Shown piece by piece: positions 17,196 to 25,881 of a stretch of DNA of 44,073 bases (positions are counted from its first letter, which is position 1; every line of letters begins with the position of its first letter). The DNA lies in the NCBI GenBank assembly GCA_025352265.1, contig JANXTS010000049.1, positions 1-44,073 on the forward strand, given 5' to 3'. The notes beneath the pieces are model-generated. The model did no database searches. It was not told where the DNA came from and was given only the letters and a program-made list of their open reading frames with translations. Origin of the DNA: Variovorax sp. GTDB taxonomy: Bacteria > Pseudomonadota > Gammaproteobacteria > Burkholderiales > Burkholderiaceae_C. The translations under genes were made by a program, and so were the position numbers.

Positions 17196-17420
17196 TCAGG
17201 GCGCATAGCGCACTTCCGGCGACTGTGTAGCGGCGTCGACTGCGCCCGGCGTGGCGGCGGCAGTGCCATCCTTGCCGCTGCTGTCGTGCGCAGCGCCTTT
17301 GCTCAGCCCGGCGGCCGAGACGCTGCCGGCCCCGCTGCTTCCACCCCCGCCGCAGGCGGCAAGGGTGATGATCAAAACCAGCGCCGTCGCGAGACGCCAG
17401 AAGTCGAGAACTGCATGCAT
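17196..17420 (-). CDS. Small lipoprotein with glycine tether
   Basis: A 74-residue lipoprotein precursor: hydrophobic signal (RLATALVLIITLAAC), lipobox Cys, then GGGGSSGAGS and a short Ser/Ala/Gly-rich tail of about 45 residues with no folded-domain signature. An AGGAG ribosome binding site lies nine bases before the ATG 17420. It precedes the phospholipase C gene by 67 bases on the same strand, so they are likely co-transcribed. The ACGGGG start is shared with the two lipoproteins at 10906 and 13179. It could be a PLC accessory or a decayed lipoprotein; no function is known. Confidence 0.65.
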   Translation of the reverse strand: MHAVLDFWRLATALVLIITLAACGGGGSSGAGSVSAAGLSKGAAHDSSGKDGTAAATPGAVDAATQSPEVRYAP

Positions 17421-17608
17421 GACCACTCCTGTTGTGAGTTGCACATTAGAGGCAGGCCGCATGACGTCGTCGTGAAGAAATGGCGACGCAGTCGGAGTCG
17501 ACGTGTTGTCGGATTCATCACACCGTCACGGGCGCAGTGTCTGATCGCCGTCGAGATCAGCACATACGCCGATCAAGCGCCGGCCGATGCCCGAATGAAC
17601 CTGAATAC

Positions 17609-19396
17609 ATGCGTCCCTCTCTGCCTGCCAGCCCCAGCCCCACTCTCAAGCTTGGAGCACTGCAACGGTTGATGGACGAAGGCGGCCTGTCCGCGGTCTT
17701 TCAGCCTCTCGTGGACCTTCGAAACGGCACCGTGTACGGACATGAGGCGCTGATACGCGGACCCGTCGGCGGACCGCTGCACATGCCCGGCGTGCTCTTC
17801 GAATGCGCGTCGATCGAATCGATCCTGATGGAGTTCGAACTCAAGTGTGTCGATGTCATCCTGACGCACTGGTTCGTGGCGGGGCATTCGGGCACCTTGT
17901 TCGTCAACCTGAGCGCCGATGCACTGGTTCGGGTAACCGCCACCGTGCTGCCTCGCATGCTCGCCAGCTCAGGAGTCGATCCGCGCAAGCTCGTGATCGA
18001 GCTGACCGAGCATGACCGCGCAACCGACCCGCAGGCGCTGGTGCGCACGGTCAAGGCGTTGAGCGCCACCGGCGTGCGACTGGCGCTGGACGATTTCGGA
18101 GACGGTCATTCGAACCTGCGCCGTTGGGCGGAGCTCAAGCCGCAGTTCGTCAAGCTCGACAAGTTCTTCACGCGCGATCTCGCCGGCAACATGGAGAACT
18201 TCGAAATGGTCCGTGCCGTCGTCGCCATGAGCGAAGCATTCGGGACGGCATTGGTCGCAGAGGGCATCGAGTCCGGTGACGACTTGCGAACGCTTCGCGA
18301 TCTCGGCGTCGCGTTCGGTCAGGGCTATTTTCTGGGTCGACCGGCGACGCCAGCGGTTGCCGTGCCGCTGGCCGATGCAGTCGATGTATTGAAGGACCGA
18401 CGAACTGTCGCCGTCCCGGTCTTGAGTCAGCTCGCCCGGCCAAGCATCCTGCGCAATCTCACGCTCCTCAAAGCTCCGGCAATTGCTCCCGGCACCACCA
18501 ATGAAGAGGTGGCCGCCATCTTCCAAGCCCAGCCCGCGCTGCATGCCCTGGCCGTGGTCGATCACGGTCGCCCGGTAGCCCTCGTCAATCGCCGCGAGTT
18601 CACAGACCACTATGCGCGGCTGTACTTTCGCGAAGTACACGGGCGCAAGCCCTGTATCGGCCACGCCAACCGCACGCCCAGGGTGATCGAGCTCGATGGC
18701 GATGTCAGCGAGCTGATGGGCATCCTGACGTCCGAAGACCAGCGCTATCTGAGCGAAGGATTCGTGGTCGCGGAGCATGGGGTCTACCTCGGGCTCGGCA
18801 CGGGCGAGCAACTGGTTCGTGCCGTCACTGAAACCCGGATCGAAGCCGCGCGCCATGCCAATCCGCTGACCTTTTTGCCGGGCAACATTCCGATCAGCGT
18901 CCACATCGAGCGGCTGCTGGCCAGCGGCATCGGCTTTGTCGCCGGCTATGCCGACCTGAACGACTTCAAGCCATTCAACGACCACTACGGTTACTGGCGC
19001 GGCGATGAAGTCATTCGCACGGTCGCACGATTGCTGGTCGCCCACTGCAACGCGCGCCTGGATTTTGTCGGGCATGTTGGCGGCGACGACTTCATCGTGC
19101 TGTTTCAGGGGAACGATTGGGAAGCGAAATGTCGCAGCGTGATCGATGAGTTCGCCAAGCAGGCCGTCGAACTGTATGACGAGGCCGACCGCCTGGCTGG
19201 CGGTATCCGTGCCGAGGACCGCCATGCGGTCATGCGCTTCTTCCCCTGTACGACCCTGTGCATCGGCGCTGTACAGATTGCACCCGGCACATGCCGAACG
19301 GTGGAGGACGTTGCGACCGAAGCGGCCCGGGCAAAGCACGGCGCCAAGGCCGCCGCCACTGGCCTTGCGACGTATCAGGCGAGCGCTTATCGCTGA
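17609..19396 (+). CDS. Cyclic-di-GMP protein: EAL, CBS pair, GGDEF
   Basis: With ATG 17609 the protein has 595 residues. An EAL phosphodiesterase domain (about 20-245) retains its metal and catalytic residues: EALIRGP, FVNLSAD, IELTEH, LALDDFGDGHSN, VKLDKFF and AEGIES. A CBS-pair region follows (about 270-390), then a GGDEF domain (about 420-590) with YADLNDFKPFNDHYGYWRGD and the active-site loop GGDDF. No RxxD inhibitory site is evident before the loop. The EAL half looks able to degrade c-di-GMP; the GGDEF half may be active or act as a GTP sensor. No membrane span is seen, so it is cytoplasmic. The start is uncertain (no clear ribosome binding site); the open frame extends to 17480. Confidence 0.88.
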   Translation: MRPSLPASPSPTLKLGALQRLMDEGGLSAVFQPLVDLRNGTVYGHEALIRGPVGGPLHMPGVLFECASIESILMEFELKCVDVILTHWFVAGHSGTLFVNLSADALVRVTATVLPRMLASSGVDPRKLVIELTEHDRATDPQALVRTVKALSATGVRLALDDFGDGHSNLRRWAELKPQFVKLDKFFTRDLAGNMENFEMVRAVVAMSEAFGTALVAEGIESGDDLRTLRDLGVAFGQGYFLGRPATPAVAVPLADAVDVLKDRRTVAVPVLSQLARPSILRNLTLLKAPAIAPGTTNEEVAAIFQAQPALHALAVVDHGRPVALVNRREFTDHYARLYFREVHGRKPCIGHANRTPRVIELDGDVSELMGILTSEDQRYLSEGFVVAEHGVYLGLGTGEQLVRAVTETRIEAARHANPLTFLPGNIPISVHIERLLASGIGFVAGYADLNDFKPFNDHYGYWRGDEVIRTVARLLVAHCNARLDFVGHVGGDDFIVLFQGNDWEAKCRSVIDEFAKQAVELYDEADRLAGGIRAEDRHAVMRFFPCTTLCIGAVQIAPGTCRTVEDVATEAARAKHGAKAAATGLATYQASAYR

Positions 19397-19421
19397 AATC
19401 GCGGCAGGTACAGCGACCGGC

Positions 19422-20228
19422 TTAAACGAAGAGCTTGCGAACTTGCGCTGAAATCACATCGAGCAGACTCACGCTGACCACGATGATGATCATCACGGCG
19501 CAGGTCTCTGCGTACTGGAAGCCCCGAATGATCTCCCAAAGCACTACGCCGATGCCTCCGGCGCCCACCATGCCGACGACCGAGGCAGAGCGCACGTTCG
19601 ACTCGAACCGATAGAGCGCGTAGGAGATCCAGAGCGGCATCACTTGGGGAATGACGCCGTAGATGATCTCGTGCAGTGCGCTCGCCCCGGTCGAGCGGAT
19701 GCCCTCGACCGGCTGTGGATCGATTGCTTCGACAGCTTCGGCAAACAGCTTGGCCAGCACCCCGGTGGTGTGCACCCAGAGCGCCAGCACGCCAGCGAAC
19801 GGACCGAGCCCGACAGCAACGACGAACAGCATGGCGAACACCATCTCGTTGATGGCACGGCAACTGTCCATCAGGCGACGCATCGGCTGATAGATCCACC
19901 AGGGCGCGATGTTGGCAGAGGCCAGGAGTCCGAGCGGGACGGCAGTCAGCACCGCAAGCGCCGTACCCCACAGCGCGATCTGCAGCGTGACGACCATCTC
20001 TTCCACATACGTGCGCCACTGCGCAAAGTTCGGCGGAAAGAAGTCCGCCGCGTAGGTGGCCATGTTGCCCGAGTCGCGCCACAAGTCGAGCGGGCGCATG
20101 TCGGCGCCTTTCCAGGATGCCGCCAACAATGCCAGCAGGATCGCCCAGCCGAAGGGCCGTATCCAGCTGCGCCGCGGTGCCGGCATCGCCGGTAAGGGCG
20201 CGCGCGGAGTCAAAACAGTCGGCTGCAT
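19422..20228 (-). CDS. phnE: Phosphonate ABC transporter permease PhnE
   Basis: A 268-residue inner-membrane permease of the phosphonate importer. It has about six hydrophobic spans, and the EAA-type loop that contacts the ATPase reads [22 protein letters not shown]. The phrase [19 protein letters not shown] is a PhnE hallmark. ATG 20228 lies 24 bases after phnD on the same strand. It is the last gene of the phn transcript; a single permease would act as a homodimer. Confidence 0.94.
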   Translation of the reverse strand: MQPTVLTPRAPLPAMPAPRRSWIRPFGWAILLALLAASWKGADMRPLDLWRDSGNMATYAADFFPPNFAQWRTYVEEMVVTLQIALWGTALAVLTAVPLGLLASANIAPWWIYQPMRRLMDSCRAINEMVFAMLFVVAVGLGPFAGVLALWVHTTGVLAKLFAEAVEAIDPQPVEGIRSTGASALHEIIYGVIPQVMPLWISYALYRFESNVRSASVVGMVGAGGIGVVLWEIIRGFQYAETCAVMIIIVVSVSLLDVISAQVRKLFV

Positions 20229-20252
20229 GGGGTGGCGTGCGGGGTAACCGAA

Positions 20253-21197
20253 TCAGTTGAAAGCGGAGAGCTTCTTGTCGATGTCAGCCAGGCGGGTCTT
20301 CTTGTCGCCCTCGCTCAAAACCGTATCGGCTTCTACCTTGTTGCGCTGCGCGAACAGGTCGAGCTGACGGATGGGCAGCAGCTGCTGGTCGTTCGACTCC
20401 TTAAAGCCCGACAGCTTGGAAATCTTCATCACGATTTCCTTTTCCCGTGCGTCGGTCTTGGCGTAGTTGTAGAAGAAGTTACGAATCTTGGCCTTGGTCG
20501 CCTCGGGCATGTCCTTGCGCATTACCAGCGGATCGAGCGCAATCAGCGGCGAGGTCCAGACGATCTTGATGTCCTTGAACTTCTCGGGGAAACGCTCCTT
20601 GATCTTCTCTAGGTTCTCGCTGTTGTTGGTTGCGACATCCACCTGCTTGTTGGCGACGGCGAGTGCGTTGGCTTCATGGTTGGCGCTGCGCGTTACCTTG
20701 AAGAGCGACTTGGCATCGACGTGGTTCTTTGCGAACACGTAGTAGCCCGGCACCAGGAAGCCGGAGGTGGAGTTCGGGTCGCCGTTGCCAAAGCTCAGGT
20801 TCTTGCCGTTCTTCAGAATGTCGTCCACGTTGTTGATGGGACTGTCGCGGTTGACGATCAGGTGCGAGTAGTAGCCCTGCGTGCCGTCGGCGTTGACCAT
20901 CTGCGCGAAGACCTCTCCGCTGGCACGGTCCACCGCCTCCATTGCCGACTTGTTCCCGAACCAGCCGATCTGCACCTTGTTGAAGCGCATGCCCTCGATG
21001 ATGCCGGCGTAGTCGGACGCGAAGAAGGCCGTGACCTTCAATCCGGTCTGACGGCTCATGTCATCGATGAGCGGTTGCCAATCCTGTTTCAGGTTCGCGG
21101 ATGCTTCGGTCGAGATGAAGCCGAAATTGATGTCCTGCGCGAGAGCACAGGTCATGCTGAGCCCGAGGGCCAGCGTTGCACACAGTTTTTTGATCAT
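20253..21197 (-). CDS. phnD: Phosphonate-binding periplasmic protein PhnD
   Basis: A 314-residue periplasmic binding protein. The N-terminal signal peptide (MIKKLCATLALGLSMTCALA) is followed by QDINFGFISTEASANL, the PhnD start. The ligand-pocket region contains FFASDYAGIIEGMRFNKVQIGWFG and later TSGFLVPGYYVF. It captures alkyl- or aminoalkylphosphonates and hands them to PhnE/PhnC. ATG 21197 is selected for the signal peptide; the longer open frame is a phase effect. It is 56 bases downstream of phnC. Confidence 0.95.
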   Translation of the reverse strand: MIKKLCATLALGLSMTCALAQDINFGFISTEASANLKQDWQPLIDDMSRQTGLKVTAFFASDYAGIIEGMRFNKVQIGWFGNKSAMEAVDRASGEVFAQMVNADGTQGYYSHLIVNRDSPINNVDDILKNGKNLSFGNGDPNSTSGFLVPGYYVFAKNHVDAKSLFKVTRSANHEANALAVANKQVDVATNNSENLEKIKERFPEKFKDIKIVWTSPLIALDPLVMRKDMPEATKAKIRNFFYNYAKTDAREKEIVMKISKLSGFKESNDQQLLPIRQLDLFAQRNKVEADTVLSEGDKKTRLADIDKKLSAFN

Positions 21198-21253
21198 GGA
21201 TTTGTCCGGATTAAGTTGGAATGCAAAGCGCTCGAAAGCAAGGAAAGGTGGTG

Positions 21254-22159
21254 TCAGGCGGCAGCACGGGCACCACGCACCGGCCACGGGGCCAGCGTGG
21301 TCGCCTGAGGCAGCACGTGAACCGTGCCACCCTCCACCACCGGAGTCGAAGATGAAGCGGGAGGCGATAGCGATACCGGGGTGGGCAGAAACTCCTCTGC
21401 CTGCACGCCATAGAGTTCGCGCAACAGTGCGGGCGTGAGGTCCTTGGCGGGACCATCGAACACGACCTGTCCCTGGTTCAGTGCGACCACGCGCGCGCAG
21501 TACTTCATCGCGATCTCGACCTGATGCAAAGAGACGATGACGGTGCAGTTGTCTTCGCGATTGATGCGCGCCAGGATCTCCATCACCTTGCGCGAGGATT
21601 CCGGGTCCAGCGAGGCAATCGGCTCGTCGGCCAGCACCACCTTCGCGCCTTGCACCAGTGCGCGCGCAATGGCAGCACGTTGCTGCTGACCACCCGACAA
21701 CGTGGACGCGCGCTGCGCATGGCAGTCGGCGATGCCGACGCGTGCCAGTGCCTCGAGCGCGCGTGCCCGCTCCTCGGCAGTGAACACGCGCAACCAGCTG
21801 CGCCACCACGGCGTCCGGTGCAGCGAGCCCACCAGCACGTTCACCACCACGGGCAGCCGCGCCACCAGATTGAACTGCTGGAAGACGAAACCCACTTGGG
21901 CTCGCAGCTTGCGAATGTCGCGGTGCACGCGGCCGCCTTGCTGCACGCAACGACCGTCGATCTCTATGAGCGAGTCGCTGTCGCCATCGGCTGCCACCAA
22001 GCCCGCGGCGTGCCGCAGCAGCGTCGACTTGCCCGAACCGGAGGCGCCGATAAGCGCCACCATCTCGCCGCGGTAGACATCAAGGTTGACGTCCCGCAAC
22101 GCGTGCCGGCCGTTGGCAAAGTGTTTGTTGAGCTGGCGAATGCGCAGGATGGGTTCCAT
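21254..22159 (-). CDS. phnC: Phosphonate ABC transporter ATPase PhnC
   Basis: A 301-residue ABC ATPase with Walker [10 protein letters not shown], signature [15 protein letters not shown] and Walker [18 protein letters not shown], followed by the switch histidine in VSLHQVEIA. PhnC-specific text is [25 protein letters not shown] 22159 ([10 protein letters not shown]) is preferred over an upstream ATG at 22222 because a likely PhnF operator lies 16 bases before it. The C-terminal 45 residues, Pro/Ser/Thr-rich, exceed the usual PhnC length. It heads the phnCDE segment, 92 bases after phnM. Confidence 0.94.
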   Translation of the reverse strand: MEPILRIRQLNKHFANGRHALRDVNLDVYRGEMVALIGASGSGKSTLLRHAAGLVAADGDSDSLIEIDGRCVQQGGRVHRDIRKLRAQVGFVFQQFNLVARLPVVVNVLVGSLHRTPWWRSWLRVFTAEERARALEALARVGIADCHAQRASTLSGGQQQRAAIARALVQGAKVVLADEPIASLDPESSRKVMEILARINREDNCTVIVSLHQVEIAMKYCARVVALNQGQVVFDGPAKDLTPALLRELYGVQAEEFLPTPVSLSPPASSSTPVVEGGTVHVLPQATTLAPWPVRGARAAA

Positions 22160-22172
22160 CGGGCTTCCAAAG

Positions 22173-22184
22173 TCGTCTAGACAA
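22173..22184 (-). promoter_or_regulatory. Second PhnF-type operator, upstream of phnC
   Basis: The minus-strand 12-mer TTGTCTAGACGA contains GTCTAGAC, an exact fit to the GTMTAKAC core recognised by HutC-type GntR regulators, and nearly repeats the site at 28168-28179 (TTGTATAGACAA). It lies 14 bases before the phnC ATG, so bound PhnF would block transcription or translation initiation of phnCDE from an internal promoter. Confidence 0.6.
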
Positions 22185-22251
22185 CCGGAGTGTGAGGAAT
22201 GGGTATGACGAGGCATTGACACTTCGACGACGCGCGTGTGTCAGCCGCAAG

Positions 22252-23406
22252 TCAAAGGACGCGGCGGCCTTCTCGCCAGACGCTGCGCACCACGGCGTGC
22301 TGCGTGCCGTCCGCCATGTCGGTCATGCGGACCTGCACGAGGTCGGCGCGCATCCCCTGCGCGATCGAACCACGATCGTTCAAGCCTGTCGCCTTTGCCG
22401 GCGCACTGGTGACGGTCGCCACGGCACGCGGCAGCATGAACACATCGTCGGCCACCAGGCGCATGACGGCGCCCAACAGGCTGCTGGGCACATAGTCGGA
22501 CGAGAGGATGTCCAGCAGCCCATTGCGCGCCAACTCCACCGCAGCCACGTTGCCCGAATGCGAGCCGCCGCGCACGACGTTGGGCCCGCCCATGATGGTG
22601 GAAAGTCCGCGCTCGCGTGCGGCGCGTGCCGCCACCAGCGTGGTTGGAAATTCCGACATGCTGGCGCCTTCGGCATGGGCCTGTTCGACGTGGGCGACCG
22701 TGGTGTCGTCATGGCTCGCGAGTGCGATGCCGTGCACTCGGCAGTAGTCAACGAAGTGCTTGCGGTGGGGTGCGGCATAGCGTTCCTGCAATGCACCGGC
22801 CTCGGCCACCCGATACTCGAACTTCTCGCGACTCCAGCCCTTCTTGCCCGTGTAATAGATGCGCGCCAAGTCGATGTTTTCCCACTGGCGCTGACCCGGC
22901 GTGTGGTCCATCAGGGAAATCAGCGACAACCGCGGGTGGCCGCAGAACGGCTCGAACAGCTCGACCGTGTTGGGTGCCGGCAACTCGCATCGCACGTGCA
23001 GATGATGGTCCGCACGCAACAGGTCCCGCGTGGCGCAGTCGTCGATCGTCGCCAGCACCTTGTGCCACGTACTGCCGCGCAGGCTCTCGGTGTCCGCCTC
23101 GCCGACGCCGAGCGCATCGAACACCGTGGTAATGCCGGCGGATGCCACTTCGGCATCGTGTGCGAGCAAGGCCGGCATTTCCGCCCAATGCACCTTGGGC
23201 CGTGGCATCAGGTGCCGCTCGAAATTGTCGGTATGCACTTCCACCAGGCCGGGCAGCAGGTAGTCGCCCTCCAGGTCCAGCGTTCCTTCGGCGGTGTTGC
23301 CACTTTGGAAGCTGGCGATGTGGCCGTCGACGGCGTTGAGAGTGCCGCGCACCACCTCGTCGGCCAGCACCATGCGGGCGTTTCGAAAAACCATGCTGCT
23401 GCTCAT
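22252..23406 (-). CDS. phnM: PhnM, ribosyl alkylphosphonate triphosphate diphosphatase
   Basis: A 384-residue amidohydrolase-superfamily enzyme of the C-P lyase pathway. PhnM removes pyrophosphate from alpha-D-ribose-1-alkylphosphonate-5-triphosphate, giving the PhnJ substrate. Metal-binding text: PGLVEVHTDNFERHLMPRP, the middle SHDDTTVAHVEQA and GPNVVRGGSHSGNVAA. Length agrees with E. coli PhnM. Its ATG overlaps the phnL stop by four bases. It is the last gene of the tight phnGHIJKLM block; the phnC gene follows after a 92-base gap with its own regulatory site. Confidence 0.95.
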   Translation of the reverse strand: MSSSMVFRNARMVLADEVVRGTLNAVDGHIASFQSGNTAEGTLDLEGDYLLPGLVEVHTDNFERHLMPRPKVHWAEMPALLAHDAEVASAGITTVFDALGVGEADTESLRGSTWHKVLATIDDCATRDLLRADHHLHVRCELPAPNTVELFEPFCGHPRLSLISLMDHTPGQRQWENIDLARIYYTGKKGWSREKFEYRVAEAGALQERYAAPHRKHFVDYCRVHGIALASHDDTTVAHVEQAHAEGASMSEFPTTLVAARAARERGLSTIMGGPNVVRGGSHSGNVAAVELARNGLLDILSSDYVPSSLLGAVMRLVADDVFMLPRAVATVTSAPAKATGLNDRGSIAQGMRADLVQVRMTDMADGTQHAVVRSVWREGRRVL

Positions 23407-24119
23407 GAAAGGCTCCTGAAATCAGCGACGTTGACGTGGCGTGTCGCGACCGCGGCGCCCACCTCCGCATCATGAAAGATGCCGACGATTGCAGCACCGC
23501 GTGCTGCAGCCTCGCGGATGAGTTCGATGACGGTGCGCGTATTGGCGGCATCGAGCGAAGCGGTCGGCTCGTCGAGAAGCAGCAACGGCTTGGGCTTGAT
23601 CATGTTGCGGGCAATGTTGATACGTTGCTGCTCACCGCCGGAAAAGGTCGCTGGCGGCAGATGCCAGAGGCGTTCCGGGATGCGCAGCCGGGCGAGCCAT
23701 GCGCGCGCCTGCTCTCGTGCCGACTCGATGGCGTCGGCATCGTCACCGGCGTCTTCGGCCAACGGCTCGGCGACGACGTCCAGCGCTGCCACGCGCGGAA
23801 TCACGCGAAGGAACTGGCTCACGTAGCCGATGGTGTCGCGGCGCAGGCGGACCAGTTCACGCGGGGAGGCCGCGGTCACTTCGACCGCAGCGCCCCGCGC
23901 CGGTTGCACATGGATGCTGCCCGCGCTGACCCGGTAATTGGCATAGATGAGCTTGAGCAGCGTGCTCTTTCCCAAGCCGGAGGCGCCATCGAGCACCACG
24001 CATTCGCCTGCACTCACATTAAGGTCGACGTGGTCGAAAACAGACAGCTCCAGCGCGTTCTGGTGATGCAGGGTGAAGCGCTTGGCCAACCCCTCGATCT
24101 GTAGCAAGGGACGGTTCAT
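23403..24119 (-). CDS. phnL: PhnL, C-P lyase accessory ABC-type ATPase
   Basis: A 238-residue ABC ATPase with Walker A GASGLGKST, the signature FSGGEQQRINIARNM and Walker B LLLLDEPTASLDAAN. PhnL accompanies the PhnGHIJ core together with PhnK; it is needed for phosphonate use and is not part of the importer. PhnL-specific text is TIGYVSQFLRVIPRVAALDVVAE. It overlaps both neighbours by four bases. Confidence 0.94.
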   Translation of the reverse strand: MNRPLLQIEGLAKRFTLHHQNALELSVFDHVDLNVSAGECVVLDGASGLGKSTLLKLIYANYRVSAGSIHVQPARGAAVEVTAASPRELVRLRRDTIGYVSQFLRVIPRVAALDVVAEPLAEDAGDDADAIESAREQARAWLARLRIPERLWHLPPATFSGGEQQRINIARNMIKPKPLLLLDEPTASLDAANTRTVIELIREAAARGAAIVGIFHDAEVGAAVATRHVNVADFRSLS

Positions 24120-24913
24120 GGTTGAAGCACCGAGGACACGAGAAGCTGGGTGTAAGGATGCTGCGGATCGTCGAGCAGCTGATCGGTGAGCCCGGACTCG
24201 ACCACGTGGCCACGCTGCATGACCACCATGCGATGCGCAAGCAGGCGCGCGACGGCGAGGTCGTGCGTCACGATGATCGCAGCGAGCTGCATTTGGCGCG
24301 TCAGTTGGCGCAGCAGGTCCAACAGCCTCGCCTGCACCGACACGTCGAGGCCCGACGTCGGTTCATCCATGAACATCAGCCGGGGCCGGGTGACAAGGTT
24401 GCGTGCAATCTGCAGCCGCTGCCGCATGCCCCCGGAGAAAGTGCGCGGCGGGTCGTCGATACGGCGCGGATCGATCTCCACGCGTTCAAGCCATTCCGTG
24501 GCCGTGGCACGCAAGCGGCCATAGTGCCGCTCGCCAAGACCCATCAGGCGTTCTCCCACGTTGGCGCCGGCAGAGACGTCCATGCGCAGCCCGTCCGCTG
24601 CGTTCTGGTGGACGAAGCCCCAGTCGGTACGTGCCAGCAGGCGTTGTTCGGCCTCGCTCATGTCGAACACTTCTGCAAGCTGACCGGCACGTGTCAGGAA
24701 TTGCACGCTCCCCGTATCGGGGAGACAGCGCGCCGCGACGGCGTTGAGAAGGGTCGACTTGCCGGAGCCCGATTCGCCGACGACAGCCAGCACCTCTCCT
24801 GGCCAGAGGTCGAACGATGCGTCTTGCAGCGCCACGCGATCGCCATAGCGTTTTCCGATGCCGCGCACGCGCAGGAGCGGTGACGCGGTCGACATTTCAC
24901 CGGTGATGGTCAT
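24116..24913 (-). CDS. phnK: PhnK, C-P lyase-associated ABC ATPase
   Basis: A 265-residue ABC ATPase with Walker A GESGSGKST, Q-loop WGFVHQNAADGLRMDVSAG, signature FSGGMRQRLQIARNL and Walker B LMFMDEPTSGLDVSVQ. In E. coli PhnK binds the PhnJ subunits of the PhnGHIJ core. ATG 24913 (MTITGEMSTA) overlaps the phnJ stop by four bases; a second ATG six codons later is possible. Confidence 0.95.
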   Translation of the reverse strand: MTITGEMSTASPLLRVRGIGKRYGDRVALQDASFDLWPGEVLAVVGESGSGKSTLLNAVAARCLPDTGSVQFLTRAGQLAEVFDMSEAEQRLLARTDWGFVHQNAADGLRMDVSAGANVGERLMGLGERHYGRLRATATEWLERVEIDPRRIDDPPRTFSGGMRQRLQIARNLVTRPRLMFMDEPTSGLDVSVQARLLDLLRQLTRQMQLAAIIVTHDLAVARLLAHRMVVMQRGHVVESGLTDQLLDDPQHPYTQLLVSSVLQP

Positions 24914-25881
24914 GCATCCTCCGTCGCATCGATTGCTTCGCGTTGATCCTTCGCTGGGACGCGCGACGGCTGCTCGCTGCCTTGCCTGCGCGTCTGGCAA
25001 TAGTCGGAGTCCGAGCACACGTGCATGCGTGAACCACGATCGTCGGTAATGACTTCGTCGAGAAAGCTGTCCATGGCGCCGCACAGCGCGCACGGCACGT
25101 TCCACCGCTGCACTTCGAACGGGTGATCCTCGAAGCCCAGACTCTCGACCCGGGTGTAGGGAGGCACCGCATAGATGCGTTTCTCGCGCCCCGCGCCGAA
25201 CAGCTGCAGCGCAGGATTCATGTGCATCTTCGGGTTGTCGAACTTCGGGATCGGCGAGGGCGACATCACGTAGCGGTCGTTGACCAGCACCGGGTAGTCG
25301 TAAGTCGTGGCGATGTGACCGTAGCGTGCGATGTCTTCGTACAGCTTCACATGCATCAGCCCGTATTCGGCCAATGCATGCAGCGTGCGCGTGGTGTTCT
25401 CGCGCGGCTCCAATCGTTGCATCGGCTCGGGTACCGGCACTTGGTAGACCAGCACCTGGCCTTCCGCCAGCCGGGCCTCCGGAATGCGATGCCGCGTCTG
25501 GATCAGGGTGGCGAGATGCGTGCGGGTCGTGGTCTCGACGCCTGCGGTGCGCTCGAAGAAGCGCCGGATGTTCACCGCATTGACAGTGTCGTCCGAGCCC
25601 TGGTCGATGACCTTGAGCACGTCCAGTGGGCCGATGACCGCCGCCGTGACCTGGATGCCGCCGGTGCCCCAGCCATAGGGCAGCGGCATTTCGCGCGAGC
25701 CGAAAGGCACCTGGTATCCGGGGATCGCCACGGCCTTGAGGATGGCGCGGCGAATCATCCGCTTGGTGCGCTCATCGAGGTAGGCGAAGTTGAAGTTCTG
25801 CGCGACGCTGTCGCCGGCTTCGGCTTCGGCTTCGGCTTCGGCAGCCGTCGCTTCATCTTTTGACACGAGCGACGGGTTCAT
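24910..25881 (-). CDS. phnJ: PhnJ, carbon-phosphorus lyase catalytic subunit
   Basis: A 323-residue radical SAM enzyme that breaks the C-P bond, releasing an alkane and ribose cyclic phosphate. Cysteines 264, 267, 289 and 295 (CALC, HVCSDSDYC) have exactly the spacing of the three cluster ligands and the catalytic Cys of E. coli PhnJ (241, 244, 266, 272). Conserved text includes AIPGYQVPFGSREMPLPYGWGTGG and HMNPALQLFGAGREKR (each shown in part). It is about 40 residues longer than E. coli PhnJ: an N-terminal Glu/Ala run (residues 11-22) encoded by GGCTTC repeats, and a charged 25-residue C-terminal tail. It overlaps phnK and phnI by four bases. Confidence 0.97.
   Translation of the reverse strand: MNPSLVSKDEATAAEAEAEAEAGDSVAQNFNFAYLDERTKRMIRRAILKAVAIPGYQVPFGSREMPLPYGWGTGGIQVTAAVIGPLDVLKVIDQGSDDTVNAVNIRRFFERTAGVETTTRTHLATLIQTRHRIPEARLAEGQVLVYQVPVPEPMQRLEPRENTTRTLHALAEYGLMHVKLYEDIARYGHIATTYDYPVLVNDRYVMSPSPIPKFDNPKMHMNPALQLFGAGREKRIYAVPPYTRVESLGFEDHPFEVQRWNVPCALCGAMDSFLDEVITDDRGSRMHVCSDSDYCQTRRQGSEQPSRVPAKDQREAIDATEDA
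25816..25839. repeat. Hexanucleotide repeat (GGCTTC)x4 in phnJ
   Basis: Four perfect tandem GGCTTC units encode the Glu-Ala run near the PhnJ N-terminus. Unit length is a multiple of three, so slippage would change protein length but not frame. A looser relative (GCGGAA/GCGGAG alternation, 9308-9335) codes for the Ser-Ala run at the TesB N-terminus. Confidence 0.85.

Noticed and set aside
17460..17480. Possible Pho box upstream of the small lipoprotein and phospholipase C genes
   Set aside because: Half sites match poorly (about five and three of seven); no better than chance.
17969..19339. 456-codon minus-strand frame opposite the EAL-GGDEF gene
   Set aside because: Antisense shadow; the opposite strand carries all EAL and GGDEF motifs.
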